In this document: one piece after another, positions 7,510 to 17,588 of the stretch | Position numbering within the stretch: position 1 is the stretch's first letter | Layout: every line of letters starts with the position of its first letter | From: an uncultured Dyadobacter sp. | GTDB taxonomy: Bacteria; Bacteroidota; Bacteroidia; Cytophagales; Spirosomataceae | Length of the DNA: 64,000 bases | Assembly: GCF_946482605.1 (NCBI RefSeq) | Contig: NZ_CAMLSE010000016.1 | Location: 62,001 to 126,000, forward strand | Direction: 5' to 3' | Made by a program: the position numbers and the translations under genes | The notes under the pieces: model-generated | What the model was told of the DNA's origin: nothing | Database searches by the model: none | What the model saw: the letters and a program-made list of their open reading frames with translations, nothing else

Positions 7510-10500
7510 ATGCAAAAAAACATACAGTTAAAATGGTGTGCATCACTATGCATGGTCATGAAAATAACATTTGCCCAAATCCTTTTTGCAGTGGTTTTCA
7601 CGACGCTTACCCACGCTGCGAGCGAAGGGCGGGCGCAGGAAGTCATGGAGAGAATGGTGACGATCCATGCACAGAATGCAGAACTGCGGAATGTCCTGCG
7701 TGACATCGAGGAGCAGGCCGACGTCAAGTTCGCGTACAGCCAGAAAAACATCCGGGCTGAGCGCACGGTCGATGTTCACATTAACCGGCAAAAGTTGTCG
7801 ACTGCCCTGAACACCTTGCTCGATCCCCTGCACATCGCGTATGAACTTACTTCGGGCCGGATCTTACTCACCGCCGAAACGGGTACTATTCCCGAAACGC
7901 AACAACCTGAGCCGGCCGCTCCTGTAAATGTAGTTGTCGCTGCGGCGATCAGGGGGAAAGTGGTGGATGAAAATAGCGCCGGACTGCCCGGCGTGAGCGT
8001 GATCATCAAAGGAACTCAAAAAGGTACCACGACGGACCAGGAAGGCGCATTCTCGATCGAGGTCGATCAGAGCAGTGCGGTGCTGGTTTTCAGTTTTGTG
8101 GGTTACAAGCCGCAGGAAGTGGCGATCGGGAGCCAGACTACCTTGTCGGTAACGATGCAGCCCGACAACCAATCGCTGGAAGAAGTAGTGGTGGTAGGGT
8201 ACGGTTCTGTGAAAAAAAGCGACCTGACCGGCTCGGTATCGAGCATTAAAAGCGACGCGATCCGCGAGATGCCGGTAACGTCGGTAGATCAGGCCATTCA
8301 GTCGCGTGCGCCGGGTGTACAGGTAACGCAAACTTCCGGGGCACCGGGCGGTGGTATCTCGATCCGTGTCCGGGGCGCCAACTCGATCAACAGTGGAAGC
8401 GAGCCGCTTTACGTAATCGACGGCTTTCCAATTTACCCTGATAACGGCGCGTTGGGCACGAGCGGCAACCGCCAGCCTACCAATGCCATGGCGACCATCA
8501 ATCCCAACGAAATCGAGTCGATAGAAATACTGAAAGATGCGTCCGCCACCTCGATTTACGGATCGCGTGGGGCCAACGGGGTCATTCTGATCACTACCAA
8601 GCGAGGCAAGGAAGGCCAGAGCCGGGTGGATTATGACGGCTCCTATTCTTTCCAGACTATCGCACGGGAAGTAGACGTACTGAATGGAAGCGACTATGCA
8701 CGCTACATCAACATGCTGGAACGCAGCCAGGGAGGCAGCCCGCGCTACACCGATGCGCAAATCGCGCAGATCGGGGCGGGAACCAACTGGTGGGACATCG
8801 TTTCGCGCACCGGTGGGCTGTCCAACCACCAGCTCTCCTTTACAGGTGGTAACAAGGGAATGCGCTATGCATTTGTCGGTAATTACCTGGATAATAAGGG
8901 TATTATTAAAAATACGGATTTCAACCGCTACGGTTTTAGAATGAACCTGGACAATGACTTCCTGAAAGGGAAGGCGACGTTGAGCAATAGCTGGTCGTTC
9001 AATCGCTCGGGAAGCAGCAATGTGCCTACCGACCGCGGAGGTCCCGGCGGTATCGTGATCTCTGCATTGGGCCTCGACCCGACGGGCCCGGTGTATGATC
9101 AGAATGGACAATATCAGTACGCGAGCTACGATCAGCGCTTCCTCACCAACCCGCTTGCCGAGGCGGTGGAGGGTTATGACCGGGACAATACGAACCGCCT
9201 TTTCGGTACCTCTGCATTGACCGTCAACATTATAGAAGGCCTGAAATTCAGAACCAGTCTCGGGCTCGATATCGTGAACGCACGCAGGACTACTTTTTAC
9301 AACAACTATACTTACATCGGCCGGCAGAATGGCCGGGAATTGCAGAAAGCAAACCGGAGTTCCAATAACGTTCTCAATGAGAACATTTTAACCTATAACA
9401 AAGAGATCGCGAAAGGGCATTACCTGGACGTGACCCTGGGATATACCTATCAGAAAGAGATCAACTATTTTGAATCCAATGCGACGAGGGGACTACCTTC
9501 CGACGATGTGGATGCCGTAAATATGCAAAACGGTAGCCGCCCGTTGGTACCATCCTCGGGGCGGATAGAATGGGAATTGATGTCCATGCTGGGGCGGGTT
9601 AATTATAATTTCAAGGATCGTTACCTGCTTACTGTAACGCTCCGTCGTGATGGCTCTTCTAAATTCGGACCCAACAACAAATGGGCGACGTTCCCGTCCG
9701 CAGCGGTCGGCTGGCGCATTGTGAATGAGGATTTTTTCAAAAATTCCGGACTGGCCAATATTTTTGACGACTTCAAGATCCGCGCCAGTTACGGACTTAC
9801 AGGTAATTCGCAGATTCCCGTGTACCGTTCGGTGGCTGGTCTGGTACCCTACAACTATGTTTTCGGCGGCACACCTACGTTGGTATCGGGCTATGGCCCC
9901 AACCGGATCTCCAATTCCGACTTGAAATGGGAAAGCACATCGATGCTCAATGTCGGACTGGACTTTGCATTGTTCAACAACAGGCTTAATCTGACGATCG
10001 ATGCATTTAAGAACAAAACCACCGACCTGCTCCTGGACGTTTCGATTCCGCAAAGCACAGGTTTCAGCACCATTATGCTCAATTCCGGATCGCTCAGCAA
10101 TAAAGGACTGGAATTTGCGGCCAATTACAAGTTAATAAGTACCAATGCGCTCACCTGGGATGTAAGCGGAAATGTTTCCATGCTGCGCAACAAAATCCTG
10201 GACCTTGGAAAAAGCACTCCGTTCTTCTCGAACAGTACCAGTGGCCACCTCGGCGTGCTGGGTAGCTGGGTGGAAGGCGGGAATTCCATCGGGGTGTGGA
10301 GCGGCTACAACTACATCGGTCTGTTTCAGTCGGATGAGGAGGGAAAAAGTTATTCGGCAAAAGCAGGTTATCCCAAATACGAGGACGTCAATGGCGACGG
10401 CAAATACACGACCGACGATTTTCGGATCATCGGCGATCCTAATCCGAAATTCACCTGGGGCTTCAACACCAGCGTGAAATACAAGGGATTCGACCTGTCG

Positions 10501-10938
10501 GTCTTTTTCAGAGGTGTGCATGGCAACAAGGTGCGTAACCTGCAACAGTCTGAAATGGGTGACGGCGTTCAGAAAATCAATCAGATCGCTAATATCCTGA
10601 CCGACTCCTGGACACCGGAGAACCCCAATGCACCCCGCCCGGTGATCGATGGCCGTCGCGACTTCATTGCTTTTCGCAGGTCTTCATTCTTCATTCAGGA
10701 CGGCTCGTTCGTTCGTCTGCAGAATCTCTCGCTCGGGTACACGCTGCCCGTCAAGAGTGCCTACATCCGTCATGCACGCGTGTATGTGAGCGGCCAGAAC
10801 CTGTTCCTGATCACCAAATACAAGGGGTTTGACCCCGAAGTGAATAACCAGGGCCAGAATAACCTCAATCGTGGCGATGACTACGACGCCTATCCGCGCG
10901 CTCGCATGTTTACGTTGGGAGTGAACCTTGGTATTTAA
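7510..10938 (+). CDS. SusC/RagA family TonB-dependent outer-membrane transducer with STN domain
   Basis: An 1142-residue outer-membrane protein. After a signal peptide (about residues 15-42) comes an STN domain (about 48-122), then a carboxypeptidase-D regulatory-like domain (about 147-232, IRGKVVDENSAGLPGVSV), then the plug with LEEVVVVGYGSVKKSDLTGS and the SusC plug box, then the barrel. The STN domain marks it as a signal-transducing importer that works with the FecR and sigma factor upstream. It imports a ligand captured by the SusD lipoprotein encoded 26 bases downstream. The ligand is unknown; the locus carries a rhamnose mutarotase but no polysaccharide-degrading enzyme. The leader (7336-7509) contains short inverted repeats. 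Confidence 0.95.
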   Translation: MQKNIQLKWCASLCMVMKITFAQILFAVVFTTLTHAASEGRAQEVMERMVTIHAQNAELRNVLRDIEEQADVKFAYSQKNIRAERTVDVHINRQKLSTALNTLLDPLHIAYELTSGRILLTAETGTIPETQQPEPAAPVNVVVAAAIRGKVVDENSAGLPGVSVIIKGTQKGTTTDQEGAFSIEVDQSSAVLVFSFVGYKPQEVAIGSQTTLSVTMQPDNQSLEEVVVVGYGSVKKSDLTGSVSSIKSDAIREMPVTSVDQAIQSRAPGVQVTQTSGAPGGGISIRVRGANSINSGSEPLYVIDGFPIYPDNGALGTSGNRQPTNAMATINPNEIESIEILKDASATSIYGSRGANGVILITTKRGKEGQSRVDYDGSYSFQTIAREVDVLNGSDYARYINMLERSQGGSPRYTDAQIAQIGAGTNWWDIVSRTGGLSNHQLSFTGGNKGMRYAFVGNYLDNKGIIKNTDFNRYGFRMNLDNDFLKGKATLSNSWSFNRSGSSNVPTDRGGPGGIVISALGLDPTGPVYDQNGQYQYASYDQRFLTNPLAEAVEGYDRDNTNRLFGTSALTVNIIEGLKFRTSLGLDIVNARRTTFYNNYTYIGRQNGRELQKANRSSNNVLNENILTYNKEIAKGHYLDVTLGYTYQKEINYFESNATRGLPSDDVDAVNMQNGSRPLVPSSGRIEWELMSMLGRVNYNFKDRYLLTVTLRRDGSSKFGPNNKWATFPSAAVGWRIVNEDFFKNSGLANIFDDFKIRASYGLTGNSQIPVYRSVAGLVPYNYVFGGTPTLVSGYGPNRISNSDLKWESTSMLNVGLDFALFNNRLNLTIDAFKNKTTDLLLDVSIPQSTGFSTIMLNSGSLSNKGLEFAANYKLISTNALTWDVSGNVSMLRNKILDLGKSTPFFSNSTSGHLGVLGSWVEGGNSIGVWSGYNYIGLFQSDEEGKSYSAKAGYPKYEDVNGDGKYTTDDFRIIGDPNPKFTWGFNTSVKYKGFDLSVFFRGVHGNKVRNLQQSEMGDGVQKINQIANILTDSWTPENPNAPRPVIDGRRDFIAFRRSSFFIQDGSFVRLQNLSLGYTLPVKSAYIRHARVYVSGQNLFLITKYKGFDPEVNNQGQNNLNRGDDYDAYPRARMFTLGVNLGI

Positions 10939-10964
10939 TTTATCATAATGTAAATGAGGTTATT

Positions 10965-12533
10965 ATGAAAAAATCATTGCTATATAAAACCAGACTTGCG
11001 TGCTTTTCTGCATTCATGTTAGCCTTCTCAGGATGCTCCGATTTAAAAGAGAAACCCGATTTTATCAATCCTGACACATTTTATAAAACGGCTGCCGAGC
11101 TGACTTTGGGAGTGAATGGAATTTACGATGACCTGAACTCGCAATACTCAGGCTACTTTTACGATCGTTATGTATTTGAATGTCTGATCGGTTACCAGGT
11201 GGGATGGGAGAAGGGGCCGCTGCAGTACAACCTGGGCAACGTGAATCCGGCCGACGAATATATCGAGGCCTACTGGGGCATTTGCTACCGCTCCATCAAC
11301 CGGGCAAATGCGATCATCGAAACCGCCGATGCTATGAACGATCCTACTAATGAGGCATTGATCAAGAGACTCAAAGGCGAAGCGCAGTTTCTGCGGGCGT
11401 TTTACTATTACAGCCTGCTGAGCTACTTCGATAATGTGCCGTTGTCGGTCAAATCGACGCAGAACATTGCCGAACTTCCTTCCAACAGCGGGGGAAAGGC
11501 AGCGGTGATCGGACAGATTTATGCCGATACCAAGGCAGCGGCGGAGGTACTGCCTGCGAGTTACAGCGGCGGCGACCTGGGGCGCGCCACCAAATGGGCA
11601 GCGAAATCAATCCTCATGAAAACGCAGCTCTGGGACGAGAAATGGACCGATGCAAAGGCAACTGCCGAAGACATTATCAACAACAGCGGCCTGACATTGT
11701 TCGAAAACTTCTCCCATAATTTTGACATTAGTCATGAAAACATGGGTGAAAGGATCTTCGAAGCGCAGGTTTCAGCCACAGCTAATCCCAACGAATTCAA
11801 CGTACATTCGATGCATTTCAACCCCGAGGATTTCCCCAGTGAGCTGGGTGGTTCGGGATGGAGCTGGCTGAGTGCCACCCAGGAATTCCGTGCGGCCTAT
11901 GATCCCAAGGACAAGCGTATCGAGGGTACTTTTATCGAGAGTTACCCGACAGGTCGTTTTGGGAAAATCAATGGTGCATTCCCTATTGTGCACTGGAGTC
12001 CGAAGGCCGACTATAATCTTTCCCGGTTCGGGGGTGTCGTCAAATCGGACGCTAATCCGAAAGATCCGGCGCAGATGATTTTCGGCAAAGCCTGGGCGGC
12101 CAAGATCGTTGAGCTGGATCGCAGTAATGCGGCTACGGAGAAAAATACCATTTATATCCGGCTGCCGGACATTCTGCTAGGTCATTCCGAGGCGTGCAAC
12201 GAAAGCGGTCAGGGCGATGCATTCGCTTCGATCAACAAGGTACGGACACGTGCGGGACTAAGTGCGTTGAAGGGACTGAGTCAGTCGGCACTGCGCGACG
12301 CGATCATTCATGAGCGTATGCAGGAGTTTGTTTTCGAGCAGGTAATGTACCCCGAGCTGCGCCGCAAAAGCAAGCTGGGAGGGCCGCAGGACTATCTTGG
12401 AAAGGAAATCAAGCATTTCGCGGAAAAATATAATCTCGACCGCGTGCCCAAAGCGCGGGATTACGTGCTGCCGTTGCCGCTGAAAGAATTGCTGGGCAAT
12501 CCGGGCGTCAAACAAAACGCGATCTGGGAATAG
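10965..12533 (+). CDS. SusD/RagB family nutrient-binding outer-membrane lipoprotein
   Basis: A 522-residue lipoprotein with a signal peptide ending at lipobox FSGC (C24). It has the usual SusD features: an N-terminal TPR-like region (YWGICYRSINRANAIIE, GEAQFLRAFYYYSLL) and the C-terminal block ALRDAIIHERMQEFVFE followed by YVLPLPLKEL. It should form the lid of the SusC channel encoded 26 bases upstream and bind the transported ligand at the cell surface. Length is normal. The gene is the last of the sigma-FecR-SusC-SusD unit, and is followed by a 269-base gap with inverted and direct repeats. Confidence 0.95.
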   Translation: MKKSLLYKTRLACFSAFMLAFSGCSDLKEKPDFINPDTFYKTAAELTLGVNGIYDDLNSQYSGYFYDRYVFECLIGYQVGWEKGPLQYNLGNVNPADEYIEAYWGICYRSINRANAIIETADAMNDPTNEALIKRLKGEAQFLRAFYYYSLLSYFDNVPLSVKSTQNIAELPSNSGGKAAVIGQIYADTKAAAEVLPASYSGGDLGRATKWAAKSILMKTQLWDEKWTDAKATAEDIINNSGLTLFENFSHNFDISHENMGERIFEAQVSATANPNEFNVHSMHFNPEDFPSELGGSGWSWLSATQEFRAAYDPKDKRIEGTFIESYPTGRFGKINGAFPIVHWSPKADYNLSRFGGVVKSDANPKDPAQMIFGKAWAAKIVELDRSNAATEKNTIYIRLPDILLGHSEACNESGQGDAFASINKVRTRAGLSALKGLSQSALRDAIIHERMQEFVFEQVMYPELRRKSKLGGPQDYLGKEIKHFAEKYNLDRVPKARDYVLPLPLKELLGNPGVKQNAIWE

Positions 12534-12546
12534 CAGAATGCAAGGC

Positions 12547-12671
12547 TGTACGGTGCCGCGATGATTGGGTATTTTTAGTTAAATTGATTCTTTATATCAG
12601 ATTAACAACAGGATAAGTGAAGCCGACTCCTCGTTCAAAAATCCGGCGGAATGTAGCAGCGGCACCGTACA
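12547..12671. repeat. 13-bp perfect inverted repeat in the SusD-PSD1 gap
   Basis: TGTACGGTGCCGC (12547-12559) is the exact reverse complement of GCGGCACCGTACA (12659-12671), separated by 99 bases. The same gap (12534-12802, no gene) also holds a 12-bp direct repeat TTATATCAGATT at 12592-12603 and 12784-12795, the second copy ending just before the ATG at 12803. I see no coding sequence between the arms. Confidence 0.6.
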
Positions 12672-12802
12672 TTGTCAATACTTGTAATCACACTGTTAAC
12701 GAAGGATGCTTTGCCGTTTCAATCAGCCATGGTTTAGTATCAACAACAGGCCGATGCATTTGTATTTTTTTGAAGTAAAAACATTATATCAGATTTAAAT
12801 CA

Positions 12803-15556
12803 ATGCGTACCAGATTTTTGATCGGTCTAGTAATGATCGGGGTGCCGGTAGTGTACTATTCCTGGTTTGGTTTACCCTGGCAGAATAAGATTGATTACAA
12901 TGCACAGGTCAAGCCGATCCTCAACAAACATTGCATGGGCTGTCATGGAGGGGTGAAAAAGGCAGGGGATGTCAGCTTTCTGTTTGAACACGAAATGCTG
13001 GAACCGGGCAAATCCGGCAAAATTCCGGTTGTGCGCGGCGATGCGGATGCCAGCGAGATGATCCGCCGGATTCTGACGGACGATCCGGACGAAAAAATGC
13101 CAAAGAACGGCACGCCTCTGAACAAGGAGGAGATAGGGATTTTGAAACAATGGATCAACGAAGGTGCAGAATGGGAGACGCATTGGGCTTACAAAAAAGT
13201 TGAAAAGCCGGATGTTCCTTCTTTAAACGAATTCGGCAACCTTTTCGGGCTGTTGAATACAGGAGACAAAGCGTGGTCAAAGAATGAAATCGACCATTTC
13301 GTCGCGGTAAAACTGAAAGAACAGGGAATGTCGGTTTCAGCCGAGGCCGACCGTGCCACGTTGCTCAGGAGGGTGAGCCTGGACATTACGGGCCTGCCTC
13401 CCACCGAAAAAGAGGTGCAGGATTTCCAAAACGATAAATCACCGGATGCCTACGAGAAAGTGGTGGACAAGCTCCTGAAATCTCCGGCTTATGGAGAAAG
13501 GTGGACATCGATGTGGATGGATCTGGCGCGATATGCCGATACCAAAGGCTACGAAAGCGACGGCGGGCGCACGATGTGGCGCTACCGCGATTATGTGGTG
13601 AAATCTTTTAACGAAGACAAACCGTTCGACCGTTTTACGATCGAGCAGCTGGCGGGGGATCTGCTGCCGGAAGGAAAAGACGGTTTTCCGAAAGAGGAAA
13701 ATGTCATAGCCACCGGTTTCCATCGGAATACGATGACCAACAATGAAGGAGGTACGGATGACGAAGAGTTTCGTACAGCGGCGCTGATCGACCGGGTCAA
13801 CACAACCTGGGAGGTTTGGCAGGGAACCACATTCGGCTGCATTCAGTGCCACAGCCACCCCTATGACCCGATTCCGCACGAGGATTATTACAAGTATGCG
13901 GCCTTTTTCAACAATTCCCGCGATGAGGATGTGTGGGACGAATGGCCTAAGCTGCGATTTTATAAAGGCGAAGATTCCGCCCGCGTGGAGCGTGTGAAGG
14001 AATGGGTCCGGAAATACAATCCGAAAGAGTTGGAAGAAAAAACGCAGTTCATGCGGGTGATTGAGCCAAAAATCAATGCACACAATTTTGTAAAGGGCGA
14101 CCAGTCCACGGTGTTACAGATCTCTTATTATGGTGTCAAGAACCAGGGCAATGCCCGCATACCCCAGGTCAATCTGTCGGGTGTCGACAATGTGCTGATG
14201 AATGTGGGTACTAGGGCCGAAAACGCGGTGCTCACCCTGCACCTCGATAAACTCGACGGCCCGGTTATTTCAACCATTAAACTACCGGTCCGCGACAGCG
14301 TGATCATCGCTCCCGTAACCAGGACGACCGGAAAACACGATATCTATCTCTCATTAAGCAGCCCTAAATCACCCGACGAATGGGTACGGATCAGCTGGGC
14401 GTCCTTTCAGCCGGCATTGCCGGGCGCAGGGCAGCCAGGCTATCAACAGATCGTCGCCGACTATGCAACGGCATTGACCCGCCCTATCGAAAGCATGCCT
14501 GTCGTATGGGAAGGGAAAGGTGATTTTGCTCGAAAGACCAATGTGTTCGTGAGAGGTAACTGGATGGTGAAAGGCCCTGAAGTAAAACCTGATGTGCCCA
14601 AACTGCTGGCGTCGTTGCCCGCGAATGCTTCCCGTGACCGGCTCGGGCTCGCACAATGGATGGTGAGCCGCGACAATGCATTGACAGGCCGGGTGGTCGT
14701 AAACCGTTTCTGGGAACAGCTTTTTGGGCGGGGCATTGTGGAAACTGTCGAGGATTTTGGCTCCCAGGGTGCAGAGCCCTCTCATCCGGAGTTGCTCGAC
14801 TGGCTGGCGTCATCGTTCGTCGACGATTACCATTGGAGTATAAAAAAGCTGCTGAAAACCATAGTAATGTCGGCCACCTACCGCCAGACTTCTCGGTCTG
14901 ACGAGAATCGTAAAGAAAAAGACCCGTATAATGTATGGCTCTCACGCGGGCCACGCGTACGCCTCAGCGCGGAGCAGGTACGCGACCAGGCACTCGCATG
15001 CAGTGGGTTGATCTCCGATAAGATGTACGGGCCGAGCGTCATGCCCCCTCAGCCGGACAAGATCTGGCAGTCACCTTACAGCGGCGAGAGCTGGGTGGTG
15101 AGCGAAGGCGAAGACAGGTATCGCAGGGGAGTTTATACTTATTGGAAAAGGACCGCTCCTTATCCTTCCATGACGACGTTTGATGCCCCAAGCCGGGAGT
15201 TTTGCCAGTCGCGCCGGATCATTACCAACACGCCGTTGCAGGCCCTGGTAACGCTCAACGACCCGGTTTACCTGGAAGCAGCTGAAAAGCTGGCCTCCAA
15301 AATGAAAACGCGGGGCAAGACGCCGGAGCAGCAGCTAAAAGAAGGTTACCGTTTGCTCACATTCAAGCCTATTGAACAAAAAAGCCTGAATGTATTGATG
15401 AAGGTCTACAAGGACGCACTCAACGAATACCGGCAGAAACCATCGGAAATGGACAGCATACTGGTTTACGGAAAGGAAAAATCCCCGGAACTAGCCGCGC
15501 TGACGGTCTCCGCCAACGTCCTCCTGAACCTCGACAACGTGGTGACGAAGGAGTAA
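12803..15556 (+). CDS. PSD1/DUF1549/DUF1553 Planctomycete-type cytochrome c protein
   Basis: A 917-residue exported protein. One N-terminal hydrophobic segment (about residues 5-22) is followed by a Planctomycete-type cytochrome c domain with C44-M-G-C-H48, the DUF1549 region (about 155-365) with a second CxxCH at C346-I-Q-C-H350 (then SHPYDPI), and the C-terminal DUF1553/PSD1 region (about 620-870). Such proteins nearly always sit next to a DUF1501 gene, as here at 15712. Their biochemical role is not established; electron transfer in the periplasm during sugar or polysaccharide use is the usual guess. The start precedes the anchor directly and fits the family. Confidence 0.9.
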   Translation: MRTRFLIGLVMIGVPVVYYSWFGLPWQNKIDYNAQVKPILNKHCMGCHGGVKKAGDVSFLFEHEMLEPGKSGKIPVVRGDADASEMIRRILTDDPDEKMPKNGTPLNKEEIGILKQWINEGAEWETHWAYKKVEKPDVPSLNEFGNLFGLLNTGDKAWSKNEIDHFVAVKLKEQGMSVSAEADRATLLRRVSLDITGLPPTEKEVQDFQNDKSPDAYEKVVDKLLKSPAYGERWTSMWMDLARYADTKGYESDGGRTMWRYRDYVVKSFNEDKPFDRFTIEQLAGDLLPEGKDGFPKEENVIATGFHRNTMTNNEGGTDDEEFRTAALIDRVNTTWEVWQGTTFGCIQCHSHPYDPIPHEDYYKYAAFFNNSRDEDVWDEWPKLRFYKGEDSARVERVKEWVRKYNPKELEEKTQFMRVIEPKINAHNFVKGDQSTVLQISYYGVKNQGNARIPQVNLSGVDNVLMNVGTRAENAVLTLHLDKLDGPVISTIKLPVRDSVIIAPVTRTTGKHDIYLSLSSPKSPDEWVRISWASFQPALPGAGQPGYQQIVADYATALTRPIESMPVVWEGKGDFARKTNVFVRGNWMVKGPEVKPDVPKLLASLPANASRDRLGLAQWMVSRDNALTGRVVVNRFWEQLFGRGIVETVEDFGSQGAEPSHPELLDWLASSFVDDYHWSIKKLLKTIVMSATYRQTSRSDENRKEKDPYNVWLSRGPRVRLSAEQVRDQALACSGLISDKMYGPSVMPPQPDKIWQSPYSGESWVVSEGEDRYRRGVYTYWKRTAPYPSMTTFDAPSREFCQSRRIITNTPLQALVTLNDPVYLEAAEKLASKMKTRGKTPEQQLKEGYRLLTFKPIEQKSLNVLMKVYKDALNEYRQKPSEMDSILVYGKEKSPELAALTVSANVLLNLDNVVTKE

Positions 15557-15579
15557 CCACAAGGCAGCCGACCGGGTCA

Positions 15580-15670
15580 GGGCTTTTAAGCCCGAGCCCC
15601 GCGACCAAGATAACGAAACGCCCCAACCCCAGACCCCCATGCAGGTCCAACCCCAGGTTTCAACCTGGGG
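15580..15670. repeat. two REP-like palindromes between the PSD1 and DUF1501 genes
   Basis: GGGCTT-TT-AAGCCC spans 15580-15593. CCCCAGGTT-TC-AACCTGGGG spans 15651-15670, a perfect 9-bp stem. Neither has a T run, so they are not typical terminators. Their GC-rich, near-loopless form resembles REP-type intergenic palindromes. Whether they recur in the genome cannot be judged here. Confidence 0.5.
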
Positions 15671-15711
15671 GACACAGCCAGGGAAAGGCCCCAGTCAGAC
15701 TCAAACCAAAA

Positions 15712-17190
15712 ATGGAAAAGCTACTAAAAGAACTACAACACGCCGACTTGCACCGCCAGACACGCAGGCACTTCCTGCAATCGACCGGTTTCGGGCTGGG
15801 CGCACTAGGCCTGGGATCACTTTTAGGCTCCTGCGGTTCATCCAAAGCAGGTGAAGCTGCCTCCTCGGAGTCGCTCGCGGCGGCCGGGGTCCCTCAGTTC
15901 GCGCCCAAGGCAAAGCGGGTGATATACATCCACATGGCGGGCGCACCTTCGCAGCTGGAATTATTTGATTACAAGCCGGAACTGGAAAAATACCACGGTA
16001 AGGATTGTCCGGCGGAATTTTTGGAAGGCAAAAAGTTTGCATTCATCCAGGGCGTACCCAAAATGCTCGGTCCGCAGGGGAAATTCAAACAATGTGGGCA
16101 ATCCGGCGCCTGGCTTTCGGACTACCTGCCCTATTTGCAGACCGTTGCCGACGAGATCACATTCCTGAAAGCCATGCACACGGACCAGTTCAATCACGCG
16201 CCTGCGCAGTTGCTGCTGCATACGGGCAGCGCACGCCTGGGGCGGCCGAGTTTGGGTGCATGGGCAGTGTATGGCTTGGGCTCCGAAAATCGTAATCTGC
16301 CCGGCTTCATCGTGCTGGCTTCCGGCGGCCGTCAGCCCGACGCGGGTAAAAGTGTATATGGCAGCGGCTTTTTACCATCGGTTTACCAGGGTGTGCAATG
16401 CCGTACCGGTGGAGACCCGGTATTGTACGTGACCGACCCCAACGGAATGAACCGGAATATCCGGAAGCAGACCATCGAGGCGATCAACGAAATCAATCGC
16501 CAGACTTATGAGGATGTGCAGGATCCGGAGATACTGACCCGCATCAGTCAGTACGAAATGGCTTTCCGTATGCAAATGTCGGTGCCGGAAGTAATGGACG
16601 TCTCGAAGGAGCCCCAGTTTATTCTGGATATGTATGGGGTAAAACCAGGCGAAGGAACCTTTGGTATGAACTGTCTGCTGGCGCGCAAGCTCATCGAGAA
16701 CGACGTGCGCTTCGTGCAGCTGTTCGACTGGGGTTGGGACGGACATGGCACCACTGCTTCGGACAATATAGAAGGTGGTTTAAGGGGCAAATGCCAGATT
16801 TCGGACAAACCCATCGCCGCATTGATCCAGGATCTGAAAATGCGCGGTTTGCTGGAAGAAACGCTCGTGGTGTTTGGGGCAGAGTTTGGCCGGACACCTA
16901 TGCAGGAAAATCGTAATGGGCTGGTAATGCCCTACATGGGCCGCGATCACCACCTCGAGGCCTACACCATGTGGATGGCGGGCGGCGGCGTAAAACGCGG
17001 GCATACCCACGGCGAAACCGACGAATTGGGGTACTACGGCGTGAAAGACCGTGTGCATGTCCACGATTTGCAGGCCACTATCCTGCATTTGATGGGCTTC
17101 GATCACGAGAAATTTACATATCCGTTCCAGGGCAGGAATTTCCGGCTCACCGACACCGAAGGAAAAGTCGTGAAGCAGGTAATCGCATAA
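15712..17190 (+). CDS. DUF1501 family exported protein
   Basis: A 492-residue protein of the DUF1501 family, related in fold to the alkaline phosphatase/sulfatase superfamily. The N-terminus has a twin-arginine signal (RRHFLQSTGFGLGALGLGSL, RR at residues 18-19) followed by GSCGSS, which could also be a lipobox. Family landmarks include VIYIHMAGAPSQLELFDYKP, NHAPAQLLLHTGSARLGRPS, WGWDGHG and VVFGAEFGRTPMQENRNG. It is the usual partner of the PSD1 protein directly upstream. No enzymatic activity has been firmly shown for the family; I infer a periplasmic role in the same pathway. Confidence 0.9.
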   Translation: MEKLLKELQHADLHRQTRRHFLQSTGFGLGALGLGSLLGSCGSSKAGEAASSESLAAAGVPQFAPKAKRVIYIHMAGAPSQLELFDYKPELEKYHGKDCPAEFLEGKKFAFIQGVPKMLGPQGKFKQCGQSGAWLSDYLPYLQTVADEITFLKAMHTDQFNHAPAQLLLHTGSARLGRPSLGAWAVYGLGSENRNLPGFIVLASGGRQPDAGKSVYGSGFLPSVYQGVQCRTGGDPVLYVTDPNGMNRNIRKQTIEAINEINRQTYEDVQDPEILTRISQYEMAFRMQMSVPEVMDVSKEPQFILDMYGVKPGEGTFGMNCLLARKLIENDVRFVQLFDWGWDGHGTTASDNIEGGLRGKCQISDKPIAALIQDLKMRGLLEETLVVFGAEFGRTPMQENRNGLVMPYMGRDHHLEAYTMWMAGGGVKRGHTHGETDELGYYGVKDRVHVHDLQATILHLMGFDHEKFTYPFQGRNFRLTDTEGKVVKQVIA

Positions 17191-17222
17191 GCAAATTTTT
17201 TTTACAGCATTTAACTCAACTC

Positions 17223-17543
17223 ATGGCGCAGGATTCAGTAAAGGCATTCCGGATGCAACTTAAACCGGGATTTGAAGCAGAATACAGAAAAAGACATGAC
17301 GAAATCTGGCCTGAATTGGCGACGTTCCTGAAAGAGGCGGGAATAAAGGAATACTATATTTTCCTGGATGAACAGACGCTGGCACTTTTTGCATTCCAAA
17401 AGCTGGGTGCCGATGATACCACGGGCAGCCTACCGGGCCTTCCGATCATGAAAAAATGGTGGGATCATATGGCCGATATCATGGAGGTCAATGCCGATAA
17501 TTCACCTCAGGCGATTCAATGTCCGGAAGTTTTCAGGTTGTAA
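17223..17543 (+). CDS. L-rhamnose mutarotase family protein
   Basis: A 106-residue protein, MAQDSVKAFRMQLKPGFEAE at the start, with EYRKRHDEIWPELATFLKEA, YYIFLDEQTLALFAFQKL and MKKWWDHMADIMEVN. These match the RhaM dimeric alpha/beta-barrel family, which interconverts anomers of L-rhamnose; H27 of the KRHDEIWPEL motif is the expected active-site residue. The ATG at 17223 was chosen because the family begins here; the frame is open further upstream inside the DUF1501 gene only by chance. It is the one sugar-specific gene in the locus and hints that rhamnose or a related deoxysugar is involved. Confidence 0.88.
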   Translation: MAQDSVKAFRMQLKPGFEAEYRKRHDEIWPELATFLKEAGIKEYYIFLDEQTLALFAFQKLGADDTTGSLPGLPIMKKWWDHMADIMEVNADNSPQAIQCPEVFRL

Positions 17544-17588
17544 AAGACCAAAGCCTTATCTATTAAAACTGTTGATCCTGATTTCAAA

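Noticed and set aside
7864..9111. 415-codon open frame on the minus strand opposite the SusC gene
   Set aside because: It lies wholly within the SusC coding sequence, has no family features and an unnatural composition rich in Arg/His/Val. It is a codon-bias shadow.
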